NCBI GenBank assembly: GCA_002455255.1
Contig: DKKL01000049.1
Coordinates: 48,774 to 83,697, forward strand
Source of the DNA: Candidatus Tepidiaquacellales bacterium UBA6667
GTDB lineage: Bacteria; Bacteroidota; Ignavibacteria; Tepidaquicellales; Tepidaquicellaceae
Length of the DNA: 34,924 nt
Direction of reading: 5' to 3'
The notes under the pieces were generated by a model. The model did no database searches. It had not been told where the DNA came from and was given only the letters and a program-made list of their open reading frames with translations. A program made the translations under genes and the position numbers. This document shows, piece by piece, positions 15,631 to 23,954 of the stretch (position 1 is the stretch's first letter; each line of letters begins with the position of its first letter).

Positions 15631-18510
15631 ATGGTCGAAAAACTTTTTTTAGTAGATGCTATGGCTATGATATACAGAGCTTATTTTGCTATGATATCAA
15701 GTCCGCTTATAAATTCCGATGGAAAAAATACTTCGGCGGTTTTTGGATTCGTTAATTCACTCGTAAAAATTCTTGAAGATGAAAAACCGGAATATATAGC
15801 TGTTTGTTTTGATACCGAAAAACCTACATTTCGGCATAAAGAATTCCCTGAATACAAAGCTCAGAGAATGGAAATACCGACTGATATGCCTTGGCAAATT
15901 AATAAAGTTAAAGATGTTATCAGAGCTATGAATATTCCTTTGCTGGAACTTGATGGTTTTGAGGCTGATGATATTATCGGAACAATTGCTAAAAGGGCTG
16001 AAAAAGAGAAGACTCATACTTTTATGGTAACTCCGGATAAAGATTATATGCAATTAGTAACTGATGAAACTTTTCTTTATAAACCTGTCAGAAATGTTTT
16101 TGGTAATAAGATTGCCGATGTTGAAATCGTAAACAAAGAAGGTGTGTTTAAAAAATTTGGTGTTACTCCCGATAAAGTTGTTGATGTTCTCGGGTTAATG
16201 GGTGATAGTTCTGATAATATTCCCGGTGTTAAAGGTGTTGGTGAAAAAACTGCCATCGCTTTGATTCAGGAATTCGGTTCAATGGAAAATCTTTATGAAG
16301 CCATTGATAAAGTGTCTAAACCAAAATTAAAAGAAAAGTTAATCGAACATAAAGATATGGCGTTTCTTTCAAAACGCCTCGTTACTATTGATACTGATTC
16401 ACCTGTTAAAATAGATTATCACAATTTAAAACGGATTCCACCTGACAGGAATAAACTGACTGAATTATTTTCTGAATTAAACTTTAAAACGCTTTTAAGA
16501 AAATTTTCCGGTGATTCTGATAACTCATCCGAATCAAAGAAATCTAAGAAAGATAATTCTGAAACTGATAATCCCGAAATTAAAATTCGCGGACAGAAAA
16601 TAGAAACTGTTAAAGTAGATATAAAAGAACCGCCGAAAAAATATAAAAATATTAAAGATGTAAAACATCACTATTATACCATTAAAAATTCTGATGAATA
16701 TATCAGAATGATAAAAAAACTTTCGTCTGAAGAGATTATTTGTTTTGATACGGAAACAGATTCCAAAGATCCTATGTTATGCAATCTGGTAGGAATGTCA
16801 TTTGCATATAAAGAAGAAGAGGCATACTATGTTCCAGTATATGGAAATATTAAAAACTCCAAAAGTAACGATTCACTTTTCGATAAACCAAAATCTGAAA
16901 ACTTTGTTGGGGTTGAGATAAATGAAGCTCTGGAAAAGATTAAACCATTGCTTGAAAATAAAAAAATTAAAATCGTCGGACAAAATATAAAATATGATTA
17001 TCTCGTAATGAAAAATTATGGGATAGAAATTTCTAATATTGACTTTGATTCATTGATTGGGGCTTTCATTCTGAAACCTGAAGGTGCTCACGATATGGAT
17101 TCTCTATCTGAAATTTATCTTGGTTATTCACCAATTTCAATTACAACTCTCATCGGCTCCGGCAAAAACCAAACCACGATGGATAAAATTGAAATTGATA
17201 AGGTCAGTGAATATGCTTCCGAAGATGCCGATATCACTCTTCAACTTTGTCATAGAATAAAATATGAACTTGAAAAAATAAATCTGTATAAACTTTGCAC
17301 GGATATTGAGTTCCCGCTTATCAAAGTTCTTGCTGAAATGGAATTCAAAGGAATTAAAGTTGATAAAAAAATTCTTAATGCTATTGATAAACAGATTGTC
17401 AAATCTATAGATGAATCCGAAAAAAATATCTATGAACTTGCCGGTGAAAAATTTAATATCAATTCTACCAAACAACTTCAGGAGTTGTTATATACAAGAT
17501 TAAACCTGAAACCAACAAGGAAAACTAAAACCGGTTATTCAACTGATGTAAAAGTTTTGGAAGAATTGAGATATCAGCATCCGATAGCAGGGGCAATTGT
17601 TGACTACAGAATGTTAACAAAACTTAAATCAACTTACATTGAAGGTTTAGCCAAAGCAATAAATCCGAAAGACGGAAGAGTTCACACTTCTTACAGCCAG
17701 ATAGGTGCTGCAACAGGAAGACTGTCATCTACAAATCCAAATCTTCAGAATATACCAATAAGAACTGAACTTGGAAGAAGTCTCAGAAAAGCATTTGTAC
17801 CTGAATTTAAAAATCAAAAAATATTATCTGCGGATTATTCGCAGATTGAATTGAGAATTATGGCTCACTATGCTAATGATGAAAATATGATTAATGCTTT
17901 TAAAAGAAAACATGATATTCACACGGAAACCGCAATGAGAGTATTCGGCTTAAAAGATAAAAAAGACGTTACACCTAATATGAGAAGGAAAGCCAAAGAA
18001 GTTAATTTTGGAATTATATATGGCATTGGTGCTTTCGGACTTGCAAATCGTCTTGAAATAAAAAATACTGAAGCAAAAGATATTATAGAAAGATACTTCA
18101 AAGAATATCCGAAAGTATTAGACTATATGGAACGAACAAGAAAATTTGCAAGGGAAAATGGATACGTGGAAACTCTTAAAGGAAGAAGAAGATATCTCGC
18201 ACAGATTAATAATCAAAATGCTTCCGCAAGAGCGGAAGATGAAAGAGCCGCTATTAATATGCCTATTCAGGGAACTGCTGCTGATATGATTAAAATTGCT
18301 ATGATTAATATTGACGAAGCATTTAAAAAAAATAAAATTAAATCAAGTATGCTTCTTCAGGTTCATGATGAACTTGTATTTGAAGTCTATGATGATGAAC
18401 TGAAAAAAGTTCAGGACATTGTTATCAAAAATATGAAAAATGCAATTCCGATGGATGTTCCCATTGAAGTGGAAGTTGGAGTTGGAAAAGACTGGTTTGA
18501 TGCACATTAA
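15631..18510 (+). CDS. polA: DNA polymerase I
   Basis: The 959-residue product is a full-length family A polymerase for repair and Okazaki-fragment processing. The N-terminal FEN-type 5'-3' exonuclease (about 1-290) shows LDGFEADDIIGT and LGLMGDSSDNIPGVKGVG. A charged linker follows. The 3'-5' exonuclease (about 340-550) keeps its metal-binding residues in FDTETD (Asp373, Glu375) and YASEDAD, so proofreading appears intact. The polymerase domain has motif A LSADYSQIELR (Asp735), motif B RRKAKEVNFGIIYG and motif C QVHDELVFEV (Asp913). Motif B has Phe at the site that discriminates against dideoxynucleotides. A weak GGAG lies 13 bp before the ATG. Confidence 0.98.
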   Translation: MVEKLFLVDAMAMIYRAYFAMISSPLINSDGKNTSAVFGFVNSLVKILEDEKPEYIAVCFDTEKPTFRHKEFPEYKAQRMEIPTDMPWQINKVKDVIRAMNIPLLELDGFEADDIIGTIAKRAEKEKTHTFMVTPDKDYMQLVTDETFLYKPVRNVFGNKIADVEIVNKEGVFKKFGVTPDKVVDVLGLMGDSSDNIPGVKGVGEKTAIALIQEFGSMENLYEAIDKVSKPKLKEKLIEHKDMAFLSKRLVTIDTDSPVKIDYHNLKRIPPDRNKLTELFSELNFKTLLRKFSGDSDNSSESKKSKKDNSETDNPEIKIRGQKIETVKVDIKEPPKKYKNIKDVKHHYYTIKNSDEYIRMIKKLSSEEIICFDTETDSKDPMLCNLVGMSFAYKEEEAYYVPVYGNIKNSKSNDSLFDKPKSENFVGVEINEALEKIKPLLENKKIKIVGQNIKYDYLVMKNYGIEISNIDFDSLIGAFILKPEGAHDMDSLSEIYLGYSPISITTLIGSGKNQTTMDKIEIDKVSEYASEDADITLQLCHRIKYELEKINLYKLCTDIEFPLIKVLAEMEFKGIKVDKKILNAIDKQIVKSIDESEKNIYELAGEKFNINSTKQLQELLYTRLNLKPTRKTKTGYSTDVKVLEELRYQHPIAGAIVDYRMLTKLKSTYIEGLAKAINPKDGRVHTSYSQIGAATGRLSSTNPNLQNIPIRTELGRSLRKAFVPEFKNQKILSADYSQIELRIMAHYANDENMINAFKRKHDIHTETAMRVFGLKDKKDVTPNMRRKAKEVNFGIIYGIGAFGLANRLEIKNTEAKDIIERYFKEYPKVLDYMERTRKFARENGYVETLKGRRRYLAQINNQNASARAEDERAAINMPIQGTAADMIKIAMINIDEAFKKNKIKSSMLLQVHDELVFEVYDDELKKVQDIVIKNMKNAIPMDVPIEVEVGVGKDWFDAH

Positions 18511-18518
18511 TCTTAAAA

Positions 18519-18524
18519 AAGGAG
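18519..18524 (+). promoter_or_regulatory. Clear ribosome binding site before hldD
   Basis: AAGGAG with an 8-nt spacer to the ATG at 18533. It stands out because most genes in this window lack an obvious Shine-Dalgarno sequence. Confidence 0.75.
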
Positions 18525-18532
18525 AATTGTAA

Positions 18533-19510
18533 ATGATTGTAGTTACCGGTGGTGCCGGATTTATAGGAAGCGGATTGGTTTGGCGATTAAATCAATTGGG
18601 CATTGATGATATTATTATCGTTGATAAATTTGGTTCTGATGATAAATGGAAAAATTTAATTTCGCTGAGCTACGAAGATGCATTTGATGCTAATGAATTT
18701 GGTGATATGGTCTCACATGATTTTCTGAAAAAAGCTCAGGTTGATACAGTATTTCATCTGGGTGCTATAAGCTCAACTACTGAAAAAGATTTCAAACTCT
18801 TGCTGACTAATAATTATGAATATACAAAATATCTTTGCGAAAAATGTCTGACAGGAAATATAAAATTTATTTATGCTTCTTCAGCTGCCACTTATGGACT
18901 TGGTGAAAATGGCTATTCAGACAATGAAGAAAATATAAATTCATTGCGACCATTAAACGGATATGGGTTTTCTAAACAAATGTTTGATAAATGGATTTAC
19001 AAAAATTCCCTCAATGACAAAGTTGTAGGACTTAAATATTTCAACGTATTTGGTCCTAACGAATACCATAAAGAAGATATGCGAAGTATTATCTGCAAAG
19101 GTTTCGACCAAATAAAATCAGGTGGTGGCATAAAGCTTTTCAAATCTGATAAACCGGAATATGCCGATGGCGAACAAAAACGTGATTTTATCTATGTTAA
19201 AGATGCGATTGATATGACTTTGTTTTTTTGGGAAAATAAACCTGTTCACGGTATTTATAATATCGGCTCAGGGAAAGCATCTTCATGGAATGATTTTGTA
19301 ACTCCTGTTTTTAAAGCTCTTGGAATTGATGTTAATATTCAATATTTTGAAATGCCTGATAATTTGAAAGATAAATATCAATATTTCACCGAAGCAGATA
19401 TTTCTAAAATCAGAAAAGCAGGTTATAAAAAAGAAATTACTAATTTAGAAGATGCAGTTTATGACTATGTAACTAATTATCTAAATACTGATTTCCCTTA
19501 TTTGCATTAA
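18533..19510 (+). CDS. hldD: ADP-L-glycero-D-manno-heptose-6-epimerase
   Basis: The 325-residue product is an extended short-chain dehydrogenase. It opens with the nucleotide-binding motif GGAGFIGSG and has the catalytic Ser-Ala region SSAATYG and a YGFSK (Y-x3-K) motif. The regions IIIVDKFGSDDKWKNL and YFNVFGPNEYHK are typical of HldD (RfaD), which epimerises ADP-D-glycero-D-manno-heptose to the L,D form, the last step of ADP-heptose synthesis for the LPS inner core. Length is normal. It lies 22 bp after polA and 31 bp before the deiminase gene. The kinase and nucleotidyltransferase of the same pathway (hldA, hldC) lie 4.6 kb downstream, beyond a repeat-rich island. Confidence 0.93.
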   Translation: MIVVTGGAGFIGSGLVWRLNQLGIDDIIIVDKFGSDDKWKNLISLSYEDAFDANEFGDMVSHDFLKKAQVDTVFHLGAISSTTEKDFKLLLTNNYEYTKYLCEKCLTGNIKFIYASSAATYGLGENGYSDNEENINSLRPLNGYGFSKQMFDKWIYKNSLNDKVVGLKYFNVFGPNEYHKEDMRSIICKGFDQIKSGGGIKLFKSDKPEYADGEQKRDFIYVKDAIDMTLFFWENKPVHGIYNIGSGKASSWNDFVTPVFKALGIDVNIQYFEMPDNLKDKYQYFTEADISKIRKAGYKKEITNLEDAVYDYVTNYLNTDFPYLH

Positions 19511-19541
19511 ATTAAATTTAAATTTATTAATATTTTATAAT

Positions 19542-21272
19542 ATGAAAAAAATCTTTATCCTCTTCGCTGTTCTGTTTTGTTCAAATCTTATGGCTCAGGA
19601 TTTACCAAAAGGACTACTTCCCTCTGAGCTGGACGCATATCAAAAACTGATTTATGGTCAGTTTACCGGAAAGAACCTGACTGATGACCCTAACCCTCCG
19701 GGATATCCGGTAAGAACTATGGCAGAATGGGAACAGTTACAGGGATTAACTATAACCTGGACTTCTTATACTACAATTCTCAGACAAATTGTTGACTATG
19801 CACAGGATGAAGTGATTGTATATATTGTTTGCAGCGATTCAAATGCTGTTAAAACTTTTCTGACAAGTGGAGGTGTGCCGCTTGTAAATTTAAAATTTAT
19901 TATTGCACCATTTAATAGTGTCTGGTGCAGAGATTACGGAGCTTGGTCAGTTTATAAAAATACTGCCGATACAACAAGTTTTGTTGACTGGGTATATAAC
20001 AGACCAAGACCTGGTGATGATGCTACACCAAATTATCTTGCGAATGTATTAGGCATTAATATTTTTACAACAACAAATGAACCTAACAGACTTGTAAACA
20101 CTGGCGGAAATTTTATGGTTGATGGTAACGGAACTGGCTTTGCTTCTAAATTAGTCATTGAAGAAAATCCTTCAAAAACTGAGGCACAGATAGACGGAAT
20201 TATGAATTCATATATGGGATTAACGAGATATATAAAAATGAATACACTTCCTTACGATGGAATTCACCACATAGATATGCATATGAAATTACTTGATGAA
20301 GAAACGTTGCTCGTTGGTCAATATCCAAACGGAGTTGCTGATGGTCCATTTATCGAAGCAAATCTACAATATGTTTTAAGTAATTTTTTAACCTGTTACG
20401 GTCGTCCTTATAAAGTTGTGAGAATACCAATGCCTCCAAGTCCCGGTGGTCAATACCCTCCGAGTTCTTCTTATTATACTTATACTAATTCTGTATTTAT
20501 TAATAAAACTGTTATTGTTCCGATTTATGGACTTCCGCAAGATACAACTGCTTTAAGAATTTACAGAGAAAATTTACCCGGTTACAGAGTCGTTGGGATT
20601 AACTGTTCAGGAATGATTTCAGCCGGTGGAGCTATCCACTGCATTACAAAAGAAATCGGAGTCTATAATCCAATTTTTATTTCTCATAAATATCAAAGGA
20701 ATACTGATGTTACAAATCAACCTTACCAGATTAAATCATATATAAAATCTAAACGCGGTATTGCTAATGCCAAGCTATATTGGAGAACTGATACCCTTTC
20801 TGCTTATAATGAATTAACAATGTCTGCAGTTGGCGATACTTTTACCGCTAATATCCCTGCAAGACCATTGGGTACTGATGTGTATTATTATATATCAGCA
20901 ACTGCTAATGATGGAAGGGTTACAAACAAACCACTGACAGCACCGACAGGATATACTAAATTCAGAGTTGATAACTTAACTAATATCACTCACACTAATA
21001 CAACTCCTTTAAATTACACACTTTCACAAAACTATCCAAATCCATTTAATCCTGCGACTAAAATTAATTTCGCAATTCCTGAAAATGGATATGTTACTTT
21101 AAAAGTTTTTGATATTACTGGCAAGGAAGTTGCAAATTTAGTAAATGATTTCAAATTCGCCGGCAGTTATACTTATGACTTTAACGGATCAGACCTCGGC
21201 AGCGGAATTTATTTTTATAAAATCTCAACTCCAAACTTCACCGATGTAAAGAAAATGATTTTGGTTAAATAA
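19542..21272 (+). CDS. Secreted peptidylarginine/agmatine deiminase-like enzyme, T9SS substrate
   Basis: The 576-residue product has a signal peptide (about 1-19), a deiminase domain (about 45-385), a beta-rich Ig-like segment (about 390-480) and a C-terminal type IX secretion sorting domain (about 490-576) starting LSQNYPNPFNPATKINF and ending FTDVKKMILVK. Catalytic positions of the guanidino-modifying fold are present: Asp131 in WCRDYG, His243-x-Asp245 in GIHHIDMH, an Asn in YTNSVFIN, and nucleophile Cys367 in AGGAIHCITKEIG. The layout matches the secreted bacterial peptidylarginine deiminase of Porphyromonas more than cytoplasmic agmatine deiminase. It would convert arginine groups (protein, peptide or agmatine) to citrulline-type products outside the cell, releasing ammonia. 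Substrate choice cannot be settled from sequence. Confidence 0.87.
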   Translation: MKKIFILFAVLFCSNLMAQDLPKGLLPSELDAYQKLIYGQFTGKNLTDDPNPPGYPVRTMAEWEQLQGLTITWTSYTTILRQIVDYAQDEVIVYIVCSDSNAVKTFLTSGGVPLVNLKFIIAPFNSVWCRDYGAWSVYKNTADTTSFVDWVYNRPRPGDDATPNYLANVLGINIFTTTNEPNRLVNTGGNFMVDGNGTGFASKLVIEENPSKTEAQIDGIMNSYMGLTRYIKMNTLPYDGIHHIDMHMKLLDEETLLVGQYPNGVADGPFIEANLQYVLSNFLTCYGRPYKVVRIPMPPSPGGQYPPSSSYYTYTNSVFINKTVIVPIYGLPQDTTALRIYRENLPGYRVVGINCSGMISAGGAIHCITKEIGVYNPIFISHKYQRNTDVTNQPYQIKSYIKSKRGIANAKLYWRTDTLSAYNELTMSAVGDTFTANIPARPLGTDVYYYISATANDGRVTNKPLTAPTGYTKFRVDNLTNITHTNTTPLNYTLSQNYPNPFNPATKINFAIPENGYVTLKVFDITGKEVANLVNDFKFAGSYTYDFNGSDLGSGIYFYKISTPNFTDVKKMILVK

Positions 21273-21327
21273 GATAAATTATTTTTTATTCTTAAACAAA
21301 AATTCTTTTTGTCATACTTTAAACTCC

Positions 21328-21371
21328 CGCAGGAGTCTCTCTCAAAAAAACTATTAAAGAGGACTCCTGCG
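21328..21371. repeat. R1 hairpin repeat, long-loop form
   Basis: The arms CGCAGGAGTC/GACTCCTGCG plus CTC/GAG enclose a 17-nt A-rich loop in place of the usual 3 nt. The stem is unchanged, so the loop was lengthened while base pairing was kept. Confidence 0.75.
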
Positions 21372-21380
21372 ACCTCCAAT

Positions 21381-21470
21381 CCAAAAACAAATAATGTCAT
21401 ACTGAGGAGCGAAGCGACGAAGTATCCAAAAACAAATAATGTCATACTGAGGAGCGAAGCGACGAAGTAT
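21381..21470. repeat. Perfect 45-bp tandem duplication of an R2 repeat
   Basis: Two identical 45-bp units (21381-21425 and 21426-21470) each hold an AT-rich spacer (AAAAACAAATAAT) and the R2 core beginning GTCATACTGAGGAGCG and ending GACGAAGTAT. Further R2 cores start at 21547, 23415, 23545, 23660 and 23775. Identity between units implies recent duplication. R2 resembles the family near 3.2 kb (GTCATTCTGAGGGAGC), so both belong to one broader dispersed family. Confidence 0.8.
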
Positions 21471-21501
21471 CCCCTTATATCCTATTCCAGTACTCCACTC
21501 C

Positions 21502-21531
21502 CGCAGGAGTCTCTCGAAGAGGACTCCTGCG
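21502..21531. repeat. R1 hairpin repeat, short-loop form
   Basis: Arms CGCAGGAGTC/GACTCCTGCG extended by CTC/GAG, with a GAA loop. Confidence 0.75.
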
Positions 21532-21601
21532 TAATCCAATCCCGATGTCATACTGAGGAGCGAAGCGACGAAGTATCCCCTTCCAAGTCTCCTTAATCTC
21601 C

Positions 21602-21631
21602 CGCAGGAGTCTCTCGAAGAGGACTCCTGCG
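21602..21631. repeat. R1 hairpin repeat, short-loop form, next to P1
   Basis: Identical to the copy at 21502. It is followed by a C/A-rich spacer and the P1 palindrome at 21661. The same order (R1, C/A-rich spacer, P) recurs at 23826-23954. Confidence 0.75.
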
Positions 21632-21660
21632 ACCTCCAATCCCAAACCCCCAAAACCTTT

Positions 21661-21717
21661 ATGTAAAATCCACCACGCAATGGTGGATATTCCACCACTC
21701 AATGGTGGATTTTACAT
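21661..21717. repeat. Double-hairpin palindrome P1 (57 bp)
   Basis: Outer arms ATGTAAAA and TTTTACAT enclose two hairpins, each made of arm TCCACCA, a 5-nt loop (CGCAA, then CTCAA) and arm TGGTGGA, with TAT between them. The centre TGGTGGATATTCCACCA is itself a near-perfect palindrome. This is the outer left copy around the ATPase-DUF4143 gene. Confidence 0.9.
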
Positions 21718-21934
21718 TACATCATTTAGAAAACTCTGTATATAGCCGGATGCTCAGATTCTAAGATTAAAGAATTTTTTCTCAAACTTCTTGATTAATT
21801 TCACACAAATTTAATTATTAAACTTTTACCTTTAACTTTTATGATTATTACAATTAAATCAAAAAAATGGTTCTATAAATGCATTTTTAATTTTTCTGAA
21901 CCGTGATTTGTTACGTTTATCTCACCATTAAGTG
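21718..21934. other. AT-rich spacer between P1 and P2
   Basis: I see no gene, repeat copy or clear promoter in these 217 bases. The first 20 or so bases after P1 resemble those after P4, suggesting that the P1 and P4 surroundings are related copies. Confidence 0.5.
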
Positions 21935-21991
21935 ATGTAAAATCCACCACACAATAGTGGAATATCCACCACCTGATGGTGGATTTTACAT
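21935..21991. repeat. Double-hairpin palindrome P2 (57 bp), just before the ATPase
   Basis: Same plan as P1: outer ATGTAAAA/TTTTACAT, arms TCCACCA and TGGTGGA, spacer ATA, loops CACAA and CCTGA. One arm has a single change (TAGTGGA). It ends 33 bp before the ATPase-DUF4143 start codon, the same relative place as P0 before the other ATPase. Confidence 0.9.
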
Positions 21992-22024
21992 TGATTCTTA
22001 AAGCAGTATTCCTTAGTTTCACAG

Positions 22025-23263
22025 ATGAAAATCTTTAAAAGAAACATAGAAGCAAACTTAATTACTGCATTAAAGGATACTCCGGTGATACTTCTTAATG
22101 GTGCAAGGCAATCAGGAAAAACTTTTTTATTAAAAGAAATGGTCAGAAAAAAAATTATTTCTGATTATATTACCTTTGATAATATTGAACCTTTTACGGT
22201 TGCCACAAGAGAACCGGAAGATTTTCTTAATAGATTTAAAGGTTCGGTAATACTTGATGAAATCCAAAGAATTCCGGAAATATTTGTTTCTATAAAAGCA
22301 AATGTTGATAGGAAAAGAACACCTGGCAAATTTATTCTATCAGGATCTGCGGATATTTTTCAGTTACCTAAATTAACAGATTCACTTGCGGGTAGAATTG
22401 AAATTCACACATTATATCCTCTGTCACAACTTGAAATCAATAACAAAAAGGGTAGTTTTGTAGATTATATTTTTAGCAAAAAAAACCGTTGGGATTCTCT
22501 CCCAAAAGTATCACGGAAAAAAATCTTTTCGTCTATTTTCAGAGGGGGTTTTCCGTCAGTTCAAAATAAACCTTTGAACAGATTGAATGACTGGTTTGGA
22601 AGTTATATAAACACAATAATCCAAAGAGATATCAGGGATATTTCAAAAATAGAAAAGCATTCTGATATACCTGGTATTTTAGAAGTGCTGGCTTCGAGAA
22701 CAATGCAACTTTATAATAATGCTGCCATATCATCATCTTTAAAACTTCCACAGACCACTATGACCAGGTATATAAAATTATTGAGAATGGTTTATTTGGT
22801 TGATTTTATGAGACCTTACAGCAGGAACATAACAAAACGAATTTCAAAAGCTCATAAGTTATATTTTACTGATACGGGAGTAATTTCCTTTTTGCTAAAC
22901 CTTTCAAGTTCATTTGATAATCCATTCAGAGGACAGATATTTGAAAATTTTGTTATTATGGAAATCATAAAACAGATAAGCTGGAGTAAGGTCAAACCTA
23001 AAATATATTTCTACCGAGATTTTGATGGTAATGAAGTTGATTTGATTCTTGAATTAAGAGGCGGTGACTTTATTGCTATTGAAATCAAAGCATCTACTTC
23101 TGTTAAGCCTAATGATTTTAAAGGATTAAAAATGCTAAAAGCACAAACAGGAAATAAATTTCTTAAAGGTTTTGTGATTTATATGGGTGATAATATTTAT
23201 CCATATGATAAAGATATTTACTCATTACCAGTAAATACTCTCTGGGATCAACCATTTATCTAA
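22025..23263 (+). CDS. AAA ATPase fused to DUF4143 (nuclease-like) domain
   Basis: The 412-residue product has a P-loop ATPase domain (about 1-170) with Walker A LNGARQSGKTFLL (Lys32), Walker B SVILDEIQ (Asp78-Glu79) and a sensor strand KFILSGSADIF. The C-terminal DUF4143 part (about 190-395) includes a helical, winged-helix-like region (ISSSLKLPQTTMTRYIKLL) and a core with Glu337-Val-Asp339, then Glu353-Ile-Lys355 in FIAIEIKAS, the D-(x)n-E-x-K spacing of PD-(D/E)XK nuclease folds. Such genes are widespread, usually solitary and of unknown role; some relatives are suspected mobile or defence elements. It is framed by P2 and P3 and further out by P1 and P4. The domains are clear; nuclease activity and any action on the palindromes are inference. 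Confidence 0.9.
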   Translation: MKIFKRNIEANLITALKDTPVILLNGARQSGKTFLLKEMVRKKIISDYITFDNIEPFTVATREPEDFLNRFKGSVILDEIQRIPEIFVSIKANVDRKRTPGKFILSGSADIFQLPKLTDSLAGRIEIHTLYPLSQLEINNKKGSFVDYIFSKKNRWDSLPKVSRKKIFSSIFRGGFPSVQNKPLNRLNDWFGSYINTIIQRDIRDISKIEKHSDIPGILEVLASRTMQLYNNAAISSSLKLPQTTMTRYIKLLRMVYLVDFMRPYSRNITKRISKAHKLYFTDTGVISFLLNLSSSFDNPFRGQIFENFVIMEIIKQISWSKVKPKIYFYRDFDGNEVDLILELRGGDFIAIEIKASTSVKPNDFKGLKMLKAQTGNKFLKGFVIYMGDNIYPYDKDIYSLPVNTLWDQPFI

Positions 23264-23271
23264 AATTGCAC

Positions 23272-23328
23272 ATGTAAAATCCACCACGAAATGGTGGAAT
23301 ATCCACCACTCAATGGTGAATTTTACAC
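23272..23328. repeat. Double-hairpin palindrome P3 (57 bp), just after the ATPase
   Basis: Begins 8 bp after the ATPase stop codon. Loops are CGAAA and CTCAA, spacer ATA, last arm TGGTGAA, final base C instead of T. The TGGTGAA change is shared only with P4, so P3 and P4 are the closest pair. Confidence 0.9.
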
Positions 23329-23373
23329 ACCAGATTTTTAATGTTTATTCCCAATGTCATTCTGAACGAGCTT

Positions 23374-23391
23374 TTCCCGATTCATCGGGAA
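23374..23391. repeat. Small perfect hairpin in right array
   Basis: TTCCCGAT and ATCGGGAA pair around a 2-nt loop, inside a unit running from GTCATTCTGAACGAGC to GAATCC that is a third variant of the R2-type repeats. Confidence 0.6.
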
Positions 23392-23414
23392 GCAAGAATC
23401 CAAAAACAATTAAT

Positions 23415-23575
23415 GTCATACTGAGGAGCGAAGCGACGAAGTATCCCCTTATCTCCTATTCCAATACTCCCACTCCCCCAGGAGTCTCTCTCAAAAAAAC
23501 TATTAAAGAGGACTCCTGCGTAATCCAACCCAAAAATTCTTTTTGTCATACTGAGGAGCGAAGCGACGAAGTATC
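23415..23575. repeat. R2 and R1 repeats in right array
   Basis: R2 cores lie at 23415-23446 and 23545-23575, with a long-loop R1 copy between them (about 23477-23520; first arm altered to CCCAGGAGTC). The order R2, R1, R2 mirrors the left part of the island at 21.4-21.6 kb. No gene is supported here. Confidence 0.7.
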
Positions 23576-23580
23576 TCTTT

Positions 23581-23810
23581 ATATCCTATTTCAGTACTTA
23601 AGAGATTCTTTCCCGACAAGTCGGGACAAGCTACTTCGTTCAGAATGACAAAAGTCAATGTCATACTAAGGAGCGAAGCGACGAAGTATCCCCTTATATC
23701 CTATTCCAGTACTTAAGAGATTCTTTCCCGACAAGTCGGGACAAGCTACTTTGTTCAGAATGACAAAAGTCAATGTCATACTAAGGAGCGAAGCGACGAA
23801 GTATCCCCTT
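23581..23810. repeat. 115-bp tandem duplication
   Basis: Two nearly identical 115-bp units (23581-23695 and 23696-23810) each contain an AT-rich lead, a TCCCGAC-AA-GTCGGGA hairpin, a segment ending CAGAATGAC, and an R2 core. The two units differ at only a few bases, indicating a recent tandem duplication. Confidence 0.8.
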
Positions 23811-23825
23811 ATAACATCCTTCTCC

Positions 23826-23869
23826 CGCAGGAGTCTCTCTCAAAAAAACTATTAAAGAGGACTCCTGCG
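23826..23869. repeat. R1 hairpin repeat, long-loop form, next to P4
   Basis: Same long-loop form as 21328-21371, again with intact arms. A C/A-rich spacer and P4 follow, repeating the R1-spacer-P order seen at P1. Confidence 0.75.
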
Positions 23870-23897
23870 TAATCCAACCCAAACCTCCAAAATCTAT

Positions 23898-23954
23898 ATG
23901 TAAAATCCACCACGGAATGGTGGAATATCCACCACTCAATGGTGAATTTTACAT
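23898..23954. repeat. Double-hairpin palindrome P4 (57 bp)
   Basis: Outer right copy. Loops CGGAA and CTCAA, spacer ATA, last arm TGGTGAA as in P3. It differs from P3 at two bases: one in the first loop and the terminal base. Confidence 0.9.

Noticed and set aside
21309..21702. Several overlapping open frames on both strands in the island
   Set aside because: They translate R1 and R2 repeats (recurring ILRSEATKYP on one strand and LRRFAPQYD on the other), as does 23313-23648. Repeats of this kind often create spurious hypothetical proteins.
21304..23954. CRISPR array
   Set aside because: Repeats are irregularly spaced, of several families, with spacers themselves repeated and no cas genes nearby.
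21661..23954. Ordinary insertion sequence with terminal inverted repeats
   Set aside because: Each end element is itself a full palindrome present in two copies per side, there is no transposase, and no target-site duplication was evident at P2/P3 or P1/P4.
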